From: CAZWVM01 sp964637705 | Lineage (GTDB): Bacteria; UBA8481 | Assembly: GCA_964637705.1 (NCBI GenBank) | Contig: CAZWVM010000182.1 | Span: forward strand, 1-7,088 | Length of the DNA: 7,088 bases | Reading direction: 5' to 3' | Shown: positions 1 through 6,494 of the stretch, piece by piece | Position numbering within the stretch: the first letter of the stretch is position 1 | Layout: each line of letters starts with the position of its first letter | The notes under the pieces: generated by a model | Seen by the model: the letters and a program-made list of their open reading frames with translations, nothing else | What the model was told of the DNA's origin: nothing | The model's database searches: none | Made by a program: the position numbers and the translations under genes

Positions 1-220
1 GGGTGACGTGCGCGAGGTTGATGCCGACAAGGGCGGTGCCGATGAACTCGTCGGGTCGATCCAGGAGATCGGCGATGATCCGGGCGCGGCGATCGCCCTT
101 CCCGGCGAGATTGCGGACCTTGGGATGAGAGACCGAGAAGAGCCCGGTCTCGACACCGGCGAAGAAGCCGATGATCGCGATCATGACGGCGATGAAGACG
201 ATCATGAGCGCGTAAGTCAC
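1..220 (-). CDS. Second CNNM/DUF21 family membrane protein, N-terminal part, cut by left window edge
   Basis: Only the first 73 residues are in the window. They start with a hydrophobic helix (TYALMIVFIAVMIAIIGFFA, about residues 2-21), directly followed by GVETGLFSVSHPKVRNLAG. This matches the start of DUF21 proteins, where a small-residue G-x-E-T/A-x-x-F-S motif ends the first helix. IGTALVGINLAHV (60-72) then fits the start of the second helix. The corresponding stretch of the neighbour is GSEAALFSLKPHDYDRL, so the two genes are paralogues in tandem. The GTG at 220 overlaps the upstream stop by 4 nt (GTGA) and is preceded by GGAGG; the ATG at residue 6 is a less likely start. Whether CBS and CorC domains follow cannot be seen. 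By family it is probably a cation exporter component; this is inference. Confidence 0.84.
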   Translation of the reverse strand, partial: MTYALMIVFIAVMIAIIGFFAGVETGLFSVSHPKVRNLAGKGDRRARIIADLLDRPDEFIGTALVGINLAHVT

Positions 221-1209
221 GGACGCGCCTCCCGCGCGCGGTCGCGGATCTTTCCGACGATCGCCTCCAGGATCGTCTCCAGCGTCACGATGCCCGCCGT
301 GCTCCCGAACTCGTCCACCACCACCGCGAAGTGCGTCTTGCGCGCGCGCAGTTCGTTGAGGAGGAGGTCACAGCGCCGCCAGCGCGGCACGAAGACCGGC
401 TCGCGCGCGATGCGCGCCGGGCGCGCATCCTGCCCCCGGACGCGCGCGGTCAGGAGATCGCGGGCGTAGAGGACTCCGACGATCTGGTCGAGGGTGCCGG
501 CGTAGAGCGGGATCCGGGAGTACCGGGTCGAGCGGATCACCTCCAGCGCCGCCGCGACGTCGGTCTCCTTCGGCAGCGCCACGATCTTCTCCTTCGGTAC
601 CATCACGTCCACGGCCTTCTTCCGGTCGAGCTCGAAGATCGAGTGGATCCACCGTTCCTCCGCCCGGTCCAGCGCCCCCTCGTCCTCGCTGTGCGAAACC
701 AGGTGCCGGATGTCCTCCTCCGTCACGCTCTCCCCCGGCGCGCTCTCGAACCGCCGCGTCAGGTGCTTCGTCAGCGGGAAGAAGACCGCGACGACGGGCA
801 TTCCGAGGACCTGGAGCACGCGGACGAAGGGGTAGGCCAGGCGCGACCAGGCGACGTTCTGCCTCAGGGCGAAGGTCTGGGGCGTGACCTCGCCGAAGAC
901 GAGCAGCATGAAACCGCCGGTGAGGATCGCCACGGGCACGCCCCAGGTACCGAGGAAATGCTCCGCGAGGCTCTCCGCGAGGGACGCGGAGAGGGTGTTG
1001 ACGAGGAGGTTGGCGAAGAGAATGACGATGAGCAGGCGCCGGGGCTTCTCCAGGAGCTGGCGGATGCGCGGTCCCCGGGCGCCGAGCCGGTCGTAGTCGT
1101 GCGGCTTCAGGGAGAAGAGCGCCGCCTCGCTGCCGGCGATGAGCGCGGCGAGGGCGTAGAGGACGAGGATGGCAGGGATGAAAAGCAGGATGCCGACCGG
1201 ACCGTTCAC
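217..1209 (-). CDS. CNNM/DUF21 membrane protein with CBS pair (CorC/HlyC-like), lacking the C-terminal CorC domain
   Basis: The family comprises inner-membrane proteins linked to magnesium or other cation export, often annotated as hemolysin-like or CorC. The protein has 330 residues. The DUF21/CNNM domain (about 1-150) has membrane helices near 5-25, 59-80, 92-108 and 125-147, the motif GSEAALFSL (26-34) and GEVTPQTFA (106-114). In this last motif the usual Lys after Pro is Gln. An acidic helical bundle follows (about 160-200, EEDIRHLVSHSEDEGAL), then two CBS domains (about 203-255 and 270-322), which bind adenine nucleotides in the family. The protein stops about 10 residues after the second CBS, so the CorC_HlyC transporter-associated domain found in many relatives is absent. 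The GTG start overlaps the ybeY stop by 4 nt and has a GGAGG Shine-Dalgarno sequence. Its own stop overlaps the next CNNM gene in the same way. The transported ion cannot be told from sequence. Confidence 0.89.
   Translation of the reverse strand: MNGPVGILLFIPAILVLYALAALIAGSEAALFSLKPHDYDRLGARGPRIRQLLEKPRRLLIVILFANLLVNTLSASLAESLAEHFLGTWGVPVAILTGGFMLLVFGEVTPQTFALRQNVAWSRLAYPFVRVLQVLGMPVVAVFFPLTKHLTRRFESAPGESVTEEDIRHLVSHSEDEGALDRAEERWIHSIFELDRKKAVDVMVPKEKIVALPKETDVAAALEVIRSTRYSRIPLYAGTLDQIVGVLYARDLLTARVRGQDARPARIAREPVFVPRWRRCDLLLNELRARKTHFAVVVDEFGSTAGIVTLETILEAIVGKIRDRAREARP
228..232 (-). promoter_or_regulatory. Shine-Dalgarno sequence of the second CNNM gene
   Basis: On the minus strand GGAGG (232-228) lies 7 nt before the GTG at 220, within the last codons of the first CNNM gene. 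Together with the GTGA overlap it points to coupled translation of the two membrane proteins. Confidence 0.6.
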
Positions 1210-1646
1210 GTCCGCCGCCTCCGCTCCAGCCGGTCCAGGATCGCCTCGGCCTCCCGGTCCATCGCCGCGCGCCCCGCGCTCGTGCCGTCGCGGCGGCCGG
1301 CGAGGTGGAGGAAGCCGTGAAGCGAGAGGTGGAGGATCTCGCGGCGCACGGAATGACCGATCGACCGCGCCTGGCGGCGGGCCGCGTCGACGCAGACCGC
1401 GATGTCGCCGGTCTCGAAGGCCAGGACGTCCGTCGTGCGGTTCTTCCCCTTGAAGCGCCGGTTCAGCCCCCTCATCGCCCCGTCGCCCACGTACCGCACC
1501 GTGATCTCGCCCGCGACGCGCGGGCCGAGCGCGAAGGCGCGGGCGAGGAGCTGGCGGGTGCCGCGGGGCAGGGGCATCCCGCTCTCGTTCTGGATCGTCG
1601 GCGGCGCGCTCGTCATCGGGACGCCGGCAACGCGACCGGGAGGCAT
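1206..1646 (-). CDS. ybeY: YbeY-type rRNA maturation endoribonuclease (UPF0054), atypical active site
   Basis: YbeY is a metal-dependent single-strand endoribonuclease needed for 16S rRNA 3'-end maturation and ribosome quality control. The protein has 146 residues, within the family's range. Family landmarks: IQNESG near the N-terminus (18-23), EITVRYVGD (47-55), LNRRFKGKNRTTDVLAFETGD (61-81), and the metal-site segment HGFLHLAGRRD (110-120). Two key positions differ from E. coli YbeY. The H-x3-H-x5-H motif ends in Asp (H110, H114, D120), and the conserved Arg59 of the TYRGKD segment is Lys66 here. Whether it is active is unknown; the rest of the fold looks intact. The ATG start is 13 nt after the pgpH stop without a clear Shine-Dalgarno sequence; the Met at residue 11 (1616) is an alternative start. 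The stop overlaps the next gene by 4 nt (GTGA). Its place after a 7TM-HD gene and before CNNM/CBS genes is common for ybeY. Confidence 0.9.
   Translation of the reverse strand: MPPGRVAGVPMTSAPPTIQNESGMPLPRGTRQLLARAFALGPRVAGEITVRYVGDGAMRGLNRRFKGKNRTTDVLAFETGDIAVCVDAARRQARSIGHSVRREILHLSLHGFLHLAGRRDGTSAGRAAMDREAEAILDRLERRRRT
1216..1222 (-). promoter_or_regulatory. Shine-Dalgarno sequence of the first CNNM/CBS gene
   Basis: On the minus strand GGAGG (1222-1218) stands 8 nt before the GTG at 1209, inside the end of ybeY. It supports the GTG as the real start despite the 4-nt overlap with ybeY. Confidence 0.6.
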
Positions 1647-1659
1647 GTCGGGCGGGTCT

Positions 1660-3489
1660 TCAATTCTGCTTCTTCTTCTCGGCTTCCTCGATCTCCTCCG
1701 CGTCCGGGTATTCCACCCGCCGCGTGTGGTACATGCCGCACAGGACGCGCGTGAACTCCTCCGCGATCACGGTGAGATCCTTCAGGGTCAATTCGCACTC
1801 GTCGAGCTGGCCGCTCTCGAAGATGTCCGCGATGACCTTCTTGACCATGCGCTCGAGCTTCGCCGCCGTCGGGTTCGGGATCGAGCGCCCGGCAGCCTCC
1901 ACCGCGTCCGCGAGCATCATGATCCCGACCTCCGGCGTCTGGGGCCGGGGGCCGGGATACTGGAAGTCGCCGCGGTTGACGTCGCCTTCCTCACCCGCCT
2001 GCTCCAGCGCCCGGTGGTAGAAGATGCTCATGACGCCGGTGCCCTGGTGCTGCCAGATGAAGTCGATCACGGGCTCCGGCAGGCGTTCCTGCTCCGCCAG
2101 TCCCGCGCCGTCGAGGATGTGGTTGCGGATNNNNNNNNNNNNNNNNNNNNNNNNNNNNNNNNNNNNNNNNNNNNNNNNNNNNNNNNNNNNNNNNNNNNNN
2201 NNNNNNNNNNNNNNNNNNNNNNNNNNNNNNACGACGACGGCGAGCTGGACGCCGGAGATCCAGAGCCCGGAGCGGAAGAGGTCGGAGCGGCGTCGCGCCG
2301 AGGCGGCGGACATCGCCCCGGTGAGGGACCCGAAGATGAACATGACGAGGAGCACCGCCCGCGGCGCGAGGACGATCGAGACGAGCGCGGAGGCGAGAAG
2401 CGAGAAGAGCACGGCGACGCGGATGTCGTAGAGGAGGGTGAGGATCATGGCGAGGGACGCCACCGGCAGAACGGCATTGGAGAGGATCATCGTCCCGATC
2501 TCCACGCGGCCCGCCACGAGCCGCACGAGGTAGGAGAGCAGGAGCACCGCGCCGAAGGCGAAGGAGATCGCCGAGACGTCGCGCACGCGCTCGTAGAGCG
2601 CGGGGAGGTTGTGCTTGAGGAAGAGCACGCCGAAGACGAGGGTCAGCGTCACGATGCCGACGAGCGAGAGGAGCATGAGGGAGTTGCGCCGCTGGAGGAA
2701 GTCCTGGAGCTGGCGGAGGATCTCCACCTGCCGCGGGCCCAGCTCCTGCCCGGCCGGGATGATCGGGCGCTCGGTGGAGAAGGAGACCCGCTCGGCCGGG
2801 TGGCGCGCCGTGACCTCTTCGTACAGCGCCCGCGCCCGCTCCTCGTCGTACTTCAGGGTCGGCATGAGGTGCTTGTCCAACAGGCCCGAGACCCGCGCGA
2901 TCTCGTCCTCGTCGAGACCGGCGAGGTAGCGATCCCACCGGCCGGGCTGCATCACGTCGTCGGACGAGACGGTGCGCTCGAAACCGTCGCGGTCGCGGAC
3001 GTAGAGCGTCCGCGGCGAGGGATAGGCCTTCTCCAGGAGTCCCTCCCGCCGCGTCCGCTCGATCAGCTCCTCAACCCTCCTGAGGACGCGCGCGCGCCGG
3101 GCCGGCTGGGGAATGACGAGCGCGGCGACGGGCGAATCGTCCGCGGCGGCCGAGAAGTAACCGCGCAGCCGGTCCGCGGCCGCGTCGAATCCGGCGTCGG
3201 AAAAGCGGTACGGCTCGGGCGACCTGTCGAACTCCTCGCGTCGCCGCTCCTGCGCGCCGAGCTCGTCGAGGTAGAGGAATCCCGGAGGCGCGTAGATGTC
3301 CTCCTCGATCACGAGCCCGACCGTCGGCTCGTACCGTCGCTCCAGCACGGCATGGGAGAGGATGAAGACGGTGGCCAGGAGCAGGAGGAGGAAGACGAAA
3401 CGACGATCGTAGCGGGTCGGCGGCTTCGCGCCGCTGCGCTCGGCCTCGGAGCGGGCCGCGAGCCGGTTGCGCCGCGAGAAGGAGATCAA
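1660..3489 (-). CDS. pgpH: 7TM-HD family cyclic-di-AMP phosphodiesterase, PgpH-like, interrupted by an assembly gap
   Basis: PgpH-type proteins hydrolyse cyclic di-AMP at the inner face of the membrane. Before the gap 419 residues are visible: a basic N-terminus, a first membrane helix (about 31-49), an extracytoplasmic 7TMR-HDED domain (about 50-267), and membrane helices near 269-291, 306-326, 333-352, 355-376 and 378-395, with a last one starting near 408 and cut by the N run. After the gap 156 residues give the end of the HD domain: RNHILDG, DFIWQHQGT, FQYPGPRPQT, MLADAVEAA and GQLDECELTLKDL. Family knowledge places the central H...HD motif and the last helices in the missing part. Both sides keep one frame across 100 N, so the gene may be intact. 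In most relatives the QHQG motif is xHHG. The start is TTG, 28 nt after hisS, with no Shine-Dalgarno sequence and no in-frame ATG or GTG nearby, so it is uncertain. Specificity for c-di-AMP is inferred from the family. Confidence 0.9.
   Translation of the reverse strand: MISFSRRNRLAARSEAERSGAKPPTRYDRRFVFLLLLLATVFILSHAVLERRYEPTVGLVIEEDIYAPPGFLYLDELGAQERRREEFDRSPEPYRFSDAGFDAAADRLRGYFSAAADDSPVAALVIPQPARRARVLRRVEELIERTRREGLLEKAYPSPRTLYVRDRDGFERTVSSDDVMQPGRWDRYLAGLDEDEIARVSGLLDKHLMPTLKYDEERARALYEEVTARHPAERVSFSTERPIIPAGQELGPRQVEILRQLQDFLQRRNSLMLLSLVGIVTLTLVFGVLFLKHNLPALYERVRDVSAISFAFGAVLLLSYLVRLVAGRVEIGTMILSNAVLPVASLAMILTLLYDIRVAVLFSLLASALVSIVLAPRAVLLVMFIFGSLTGAMSAASARRRSDLFRSGLWISGVQLAVVXXXXXXXXXXXXXXXXXXXXXXXXXXXXXXXXXXIRNHILDGAGLAEQERLPEPVIDFIWQHQGTGVMSIFYHRALEQAGEEGDVNRGDFQYPGPRPQTPEVGIMMLADAVEAAGRSIPNPTAAKLERMVKKVIADIFESGQLDECELTLKDLTVIAEEFTRVLCGMYHTRRVEYPDAEEIEEAEKKKQN
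2131..2230. other. Assembly gap of exactly 100 N inside the pgpH-like gene
   Basis: Positions 2131-2230 are all N. A round 100 is the usual placeholder for a scaffold gap of unknown size. Compared with the layout of PgpH/YqfF proteins, about 130-170 residues (roughly 400-500 nt) seem to be missing: the last membrane helices, the linker and the first half of the HD domain. If the gene is intact, the true gap length should leave remainder 1 when divided by 3, because 100 N keeps the frame. Confidence 0.95.
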
Positions 3490-3517
3490 GACGCGGCTGC
3501 GGCGGACGGCGGACGCG

Positions 3518-4846
3518 TCACTTCTGCCGCTCCTCCGCCAACCCCTCCAGCGCCCGGCTCACGGCCTCGTGCAGCGCCGTCCCCTCGAGCCCGGCCACCG
3601 AAATCGTCGCCTGGTGCCCCTCGCTCATCTCCCGGAACGTCACCGCGCCCGCGGCCACCTCGTCGTCGCCGAGGATCGCGACGTAGGCCGCCCCCAGCTT
3701 GTCGGCTTCCCGGAGATGAGCCTTGAGCGAGCGGGCGCCGAGCGCCTGCTCGATCCATTCCGGGCGCTTGCTCATCGCCAGCGTGCAGGCCTCGTAGGCG
3801 CGGCGCAGCGCGCGCGTCAAAACCGTGGCCGCCTCCTGGCCCGGCTCTCCCAGGCCGAGGACGTACAGGAACGGCCGCGGCGCCGCCGCGGTCTCCCCGG
3901 CGAGGCGCACCAGCCGCGCGAGGCGGTCCATCCCGATGGCGAACCCGACGGCCGGGACGGGGGGGCCGCCGAGCGAGGCGACGAGACCGTCGTAGCGGCC
4001 GCCGCCGAGCACCGCATCCTGCGCCCCGAGCCCTTCCGCCGTCGCCTCGAAGACGAAGCCCGTGTAATAGTCGAGGCCGCGAACGAGCTTCGAGTCGGGC
4101 CGGAAACGAATGCCCAATCGCTCGAGGCCCCTCTTCAAGCCGTCGTAGTCCCCCTGGCAGGCGGCGCAGAGCGAGAGGCGGGGCGCCGCGGCCGCGACGG
4201 AGCCGCAGGAGGGCGACTTGCAGTCGAGGAGCCGCAGGGGATTCTTCTCCAGCCGCCTGAGGCAGTGCTCGCAGAGTTTCTCGCGCGACGCGGAGAAGTG
4301 CTCCACGAGGGCGGCGGAAAAGGCGCTGCGGCACCCGGCGCAGCCGAGGTGGTTCACGCGCAGGGTGGCGTCGACCGAGAGGCGCTCGAGAAGCCGTGCC
4401 GCGAGATCGACGACCTCGAGATCCGCCGACCGCCCCTTCGCGCCGAACATCTCGCACCCGAGCTGCCAGAACTCCCGGTACCGCCCCTCCTGCGGGCGCT
4501 CGTAGCGAAACATCGGACCCGTGTAGAAGTATTTCACCACGGACCCGGCGGCCGCGTCGTTGTGCTCGATGAAGGCGCGCACCACGCCCGCCGTCCCTTC
4601 CGGCCGCAGGGCCATCTCGCGCTCCTTGCGGTCCTTGAAGACGTACAGCTCCTTCGCGACGATGTCGGTCTCGTCGCCGACCGAGCGCTCGAAGAGGTCG
4701 CGGTGCTCGAAGACCGGCGTGCGGATCTCGCGGAAGCCGTAGTGGACGAAGACGGCGCGCGCTGCGTCCTCGATGTCGCGGAAAGAGGCGCACTCCTCTC
4801 CGCGCAGGTCGCGCGTGCCGCGGGGCGCCTGGATCTTCGGCGCCAT
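3518..4846 (-). CDS. hisS: Histidyl-tRNA synthetase (class II)
   Basis: HisRS charges tRNA(His) with histidine in the cytoplasm. The protein has 442 residues, slightly longer than the usual 420-430. It starts with the typical APRGTRDL, followed by class II motif 1 (about 40-65), motif 2 (about 107-131, with FRYERPQEGRYREFWQ; R114 would contact ATP), HisA box RGLDYYTG (256-263, catalytic R256), GGGRYDGL (281-288) and motif 3 (VGFAIGMDRL, 300-309). The anticodon-binding domain covers about 325-440. The insertion domain has four close cysteine pairs: C169/C172, C192/C195, C209/C214 and C227/C230, as in the cysteine-rich bacterial HisRS type; zinc binding is inferred. The ATG overlaps the cimA stop by one base (TGATG) and has no visible Shine-Dalgarno sequence, so translation is probably coupled. 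HisZ is ruled out by the intact motif 2, HisA boxes and anticodon domain. Confidence 0.97.
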   Translation of the reverse strand: MAPKIQAPRGTRDLRGEECASFRDIEDAARAVFVHYGFREIRTPVFEHRDLFERSVGDETDIVAKELYVFKDRKEREMALRPEGTAGVVRAFIEHNDAAAGSVVKYFYTGPMFRYERPQEGRYREFWQLGCEMFGAKGRSADLEVVDLAARLLERLSVDATLRVNHLGCAGCRSAFSAALVEHFSASREKLCEHCLRRLEKNPLRLLDCKSPSCGSVAAAAPRLSLCAACQGDYDGLKRGLERLGIRFRPDSKLVRGLDYYTGFVFEATAEGLGAQDAVLGGGRYDGLVASLGGPPVPAVGFAIGMDRLARLVRLAGETAAAPRPFLYVLGLGEPGQEAATVLTRALRRAYEACTLAMSKRPEWIEQALGARSLKAHLREADKLGAAYVAILGDDEVAAGAVTFREMSEGHQATISVAGLEGTALHEAVSRALEGLAEERQK

Positions 4847-6486
4847 CAGCGGCGCGCCGGCCGGCGCTTCGCGGGGCGGTCCGCCCGGCGCCGCGCGGTC
4901 CCTCGCCGGGACGCCAGGAAGTATACGAGGGCGTCGCGGAGGGCGATCCAGGAGGCCTCGAGGATGTTGGTGGAGACCCCGACCGTGCCCCAGGTCTCGC
5001 GGCCGTCGGTGGAGATGATGAGCACGCGGACACCGACGGCCGTCGACTCCGTGCTGTTGAGGACCCTCACCTTGTAGTCCGAGAGCCTCACGTGGTCGAG
5101 TTCGGGATAGAAGGGCGCCAGGGCCTTGCGCACCGCGTTGTCGAGCGCGTTGAAGGGGCCGTCGCCCTCCGCCGCGGTGTGGATCTCCTGCCCCTTCACC
5201 GTCGTCTTCACCATCGCCTGCACGAAGTTCGCGCCGTCGATGAACTCGTCGAGGATGCGCCAGGTCGTCTTCTCGAAGAAGACCGGGATCTGCCCGAGCG
5301 CCTGGCGGATCAGGAGGACGAGGCTCGCCTCCGCGGCCTCGAACTCGTACCCCCGGTTCTCCATCTCCTTGATCGTCTTCAATACCCCGGTCAGCTCGGG
5401 CGCCTCGGGATCGACGCCGAGCCCGAGCTCGCGGATCTTGTAGTTGAGATTGGAGCGGCCGGACTGGTCGGAGACGAGAACGCGGCGGGCGTTGCCCACC
5501 AGCTCCGGCTTCACGTGCTCGTAGGTCTCCGCGTTGCGCATCACCGCCGATACGTGGATGCCGCCCTTGTGCGCGAAGGCGCTGCGCCCGACATACGGCG
5601 CGCGCTCGTCCGGGATCTGGTTCGCCAGTTCCGCGACGTACCGCGAAACCTCGTTCAGCCGGTTCAGCCGCCCGCGGCCGACGCAGGAGAGCCCCATCTT
5701 CAGTTCGAGGTTGGCGATGATCGGGACGAGGTTGGCGTTGCCGCACCGCTCGCCGTACCCGTTCATCGTGCCCTGGACGTGCGTCGCGCCCTCCTCCACC
5801 GCGGCCAGCGTGTTCGCGACGCCGCAGCCGGAGTCGTTGTGCGTGTGGATGCCGAGGCGCGCCCCGGCCAGCAGGGACCGGACTTCCCGCACGATCCCCG
5901 CGACCTCCGACGGGATCGCGCCGCCGTTGGTCTCGCAGAGACAGAGGCAGTCGGCGCCCGCGTTGTGGGCGGCCGTGGCCGTGGCCAAGGCGTACTCCCG
6001 GTTCCGCTTGAAGGCGTCGAAGAAGTGCTCCGCGTCGTAGACGACCTCGCGGCCCTTCGACTTGAGATAGGCCACGGTGTCCGCGATCATCTCGAGATTC
6101 GCCTCCAGGGGCACGCGCAGGGCCTCCCGCACGTGCAGGTCCCACGACTTCCCGAAGATCGTCACGACGGGCGTCTTCACGTCCAGGAGCGCCTGCACGT
6201 TGGGATCCTTCGCGCAGGTGTTCCTCGCGTGGCGCGTGGAGCCGAAGGCCGCGACGCGGATCGTCGAGAGGCGCACGGCGCGGATGCGGTTGAAGAACTC
6301 CACCGAGTTCGGGTTCGAACCCGGCCAGCCGCCCTCGAGGTAGGTGATCCCCATCTCGTCGAGTTTCCGGGCGATCCGGATCTTGTCGTCCGCGGAGATC
6401 GCGATCCCCTCGGCCTGCGTGCCGTCGCGCAGCGTCGTGTCGTAGAGGTCGACGGCCGGCCGGGCCGGCCCCCGGCGCGGTTTCAC
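4846..6486 (-). CDS. cimA: (R)-citramalate synthase
   Basis: CimA condenses acetyl-CoA with pyruvate to (R)-citramalate, the entry to the threonine-independent route to 2-oxobutyrate and isoleucine. The protein has 546 residues. The HMGL-like TIM barrel spans about residues 11-290: DTTLRDGTQ at 16-24 (metal ligand D16, catalytic R20), HTHND at 214-218 (metal ligands H214 and H216), and GYGERCGN at 243-250 (N250). EGGWPGSNPN (51-60) and VYDAEHFFDAFK (149-160) are typical of the citramalate synthase branch rather than LeuA or homocitrate synthase. The C-terminal LeuA-type dimerisation/regulatory domain covers about 400-525. The start is GTG, 8 nt after the lysC stop and without a clear Shine-Dalgarno sequence, so coupled translation is likely. 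The upstream lysC feeds the competing threonine route. The last 20 residues form an Arg-rich tail beyond the usual domain end. An isopropylmalate synthase is the main alternative and is unlikely. Confidence 0.93.
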   Translation of the reverse strand: MKPRRGPARPAVDLYDTTLRDGTQAEGIAISADDKIRIARKLDEMGITYLEGGWPGSNPNSVEFFNRIRAVRLSTIRVAAFGSTRHARNTCAKDPNVQALLDVKTPVVTIFGKSWDLHVREALRVPLEANLEMIADTVAYLKSKGREVVYDAEHFFDAFKRNREYALATATAAHNAGADCLCLCETNGGAIPSEVAGIVREVRSLLAGARLGIHTHNDSGCGVANTLAAVEEGATHVQGTMNGYGERCGNANLVPIIANLELKMGLSCVGRGRLNRLNEVSRYVAELANQIPDERAPYVGRSAFAHKGGIHVSAVMRNAETYEHVKPELVGNARRVLVSDQSGRSNLNYKIRELGLGVDPEAPELTGVLKTIKEMENRGYEFEAAEASLVLLIRQALGQIPVFFEKTTWRILDEFIDGANFVQAMVKTTVKGQEIHTAAEGDGPFNALDNAVRKALAPFYPELDHVRLSDYKVRVLNSTESTAVGVRVLIISTDGRETWGTVGVSTNILEASWIALRDALVYFLASRRGTARRRADRPAKRRPARR

Positions 6487-6494
6487 GGGGGCGG

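Noticed and set aside
8..1320. Plus-strand open frames over the left part (8-469 and 331-1320)
   Set aside because: The minus strand there encodes clear CNNM/CBS proteins with coupled starts. The plus-strand translations lack hydrophobic segments or motifs.
3490..3517. Possible promoter or terminator in the 28-nt hisS-pgpH gap
   Set aside because: The stretch is GC-rich with no A/T-rich -10-like box and no hairpin followed by a T run; it is too short to argue for either.
1402..3726. Long plus-strand open frame of 774 codons crossing the N run
   Set aside because: It lies antisense to pgpH and ybeY, crosses unknown bases, and its translation is Arg/Asp/Glu/Pro-rich low-complexity sequence without any family motif. 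Such frames are expected opposite GC-rich genes.
3467..5077. Plus-strand open frame of 536 codons opposite hisS
   Set aside because: It mirrors hisS, whose protein has every HisRS motif; the antisense translation has no recognisable domain.
4847..6145. Upstream in-frame extension of the hisS frame (433 codons)
   Set aside because: The extension overlaps cimA in another frame and reads as Arg/Gly-rich noise; HisRS proteins begin at the APRGTRDL region, matching the ATG at 4846.
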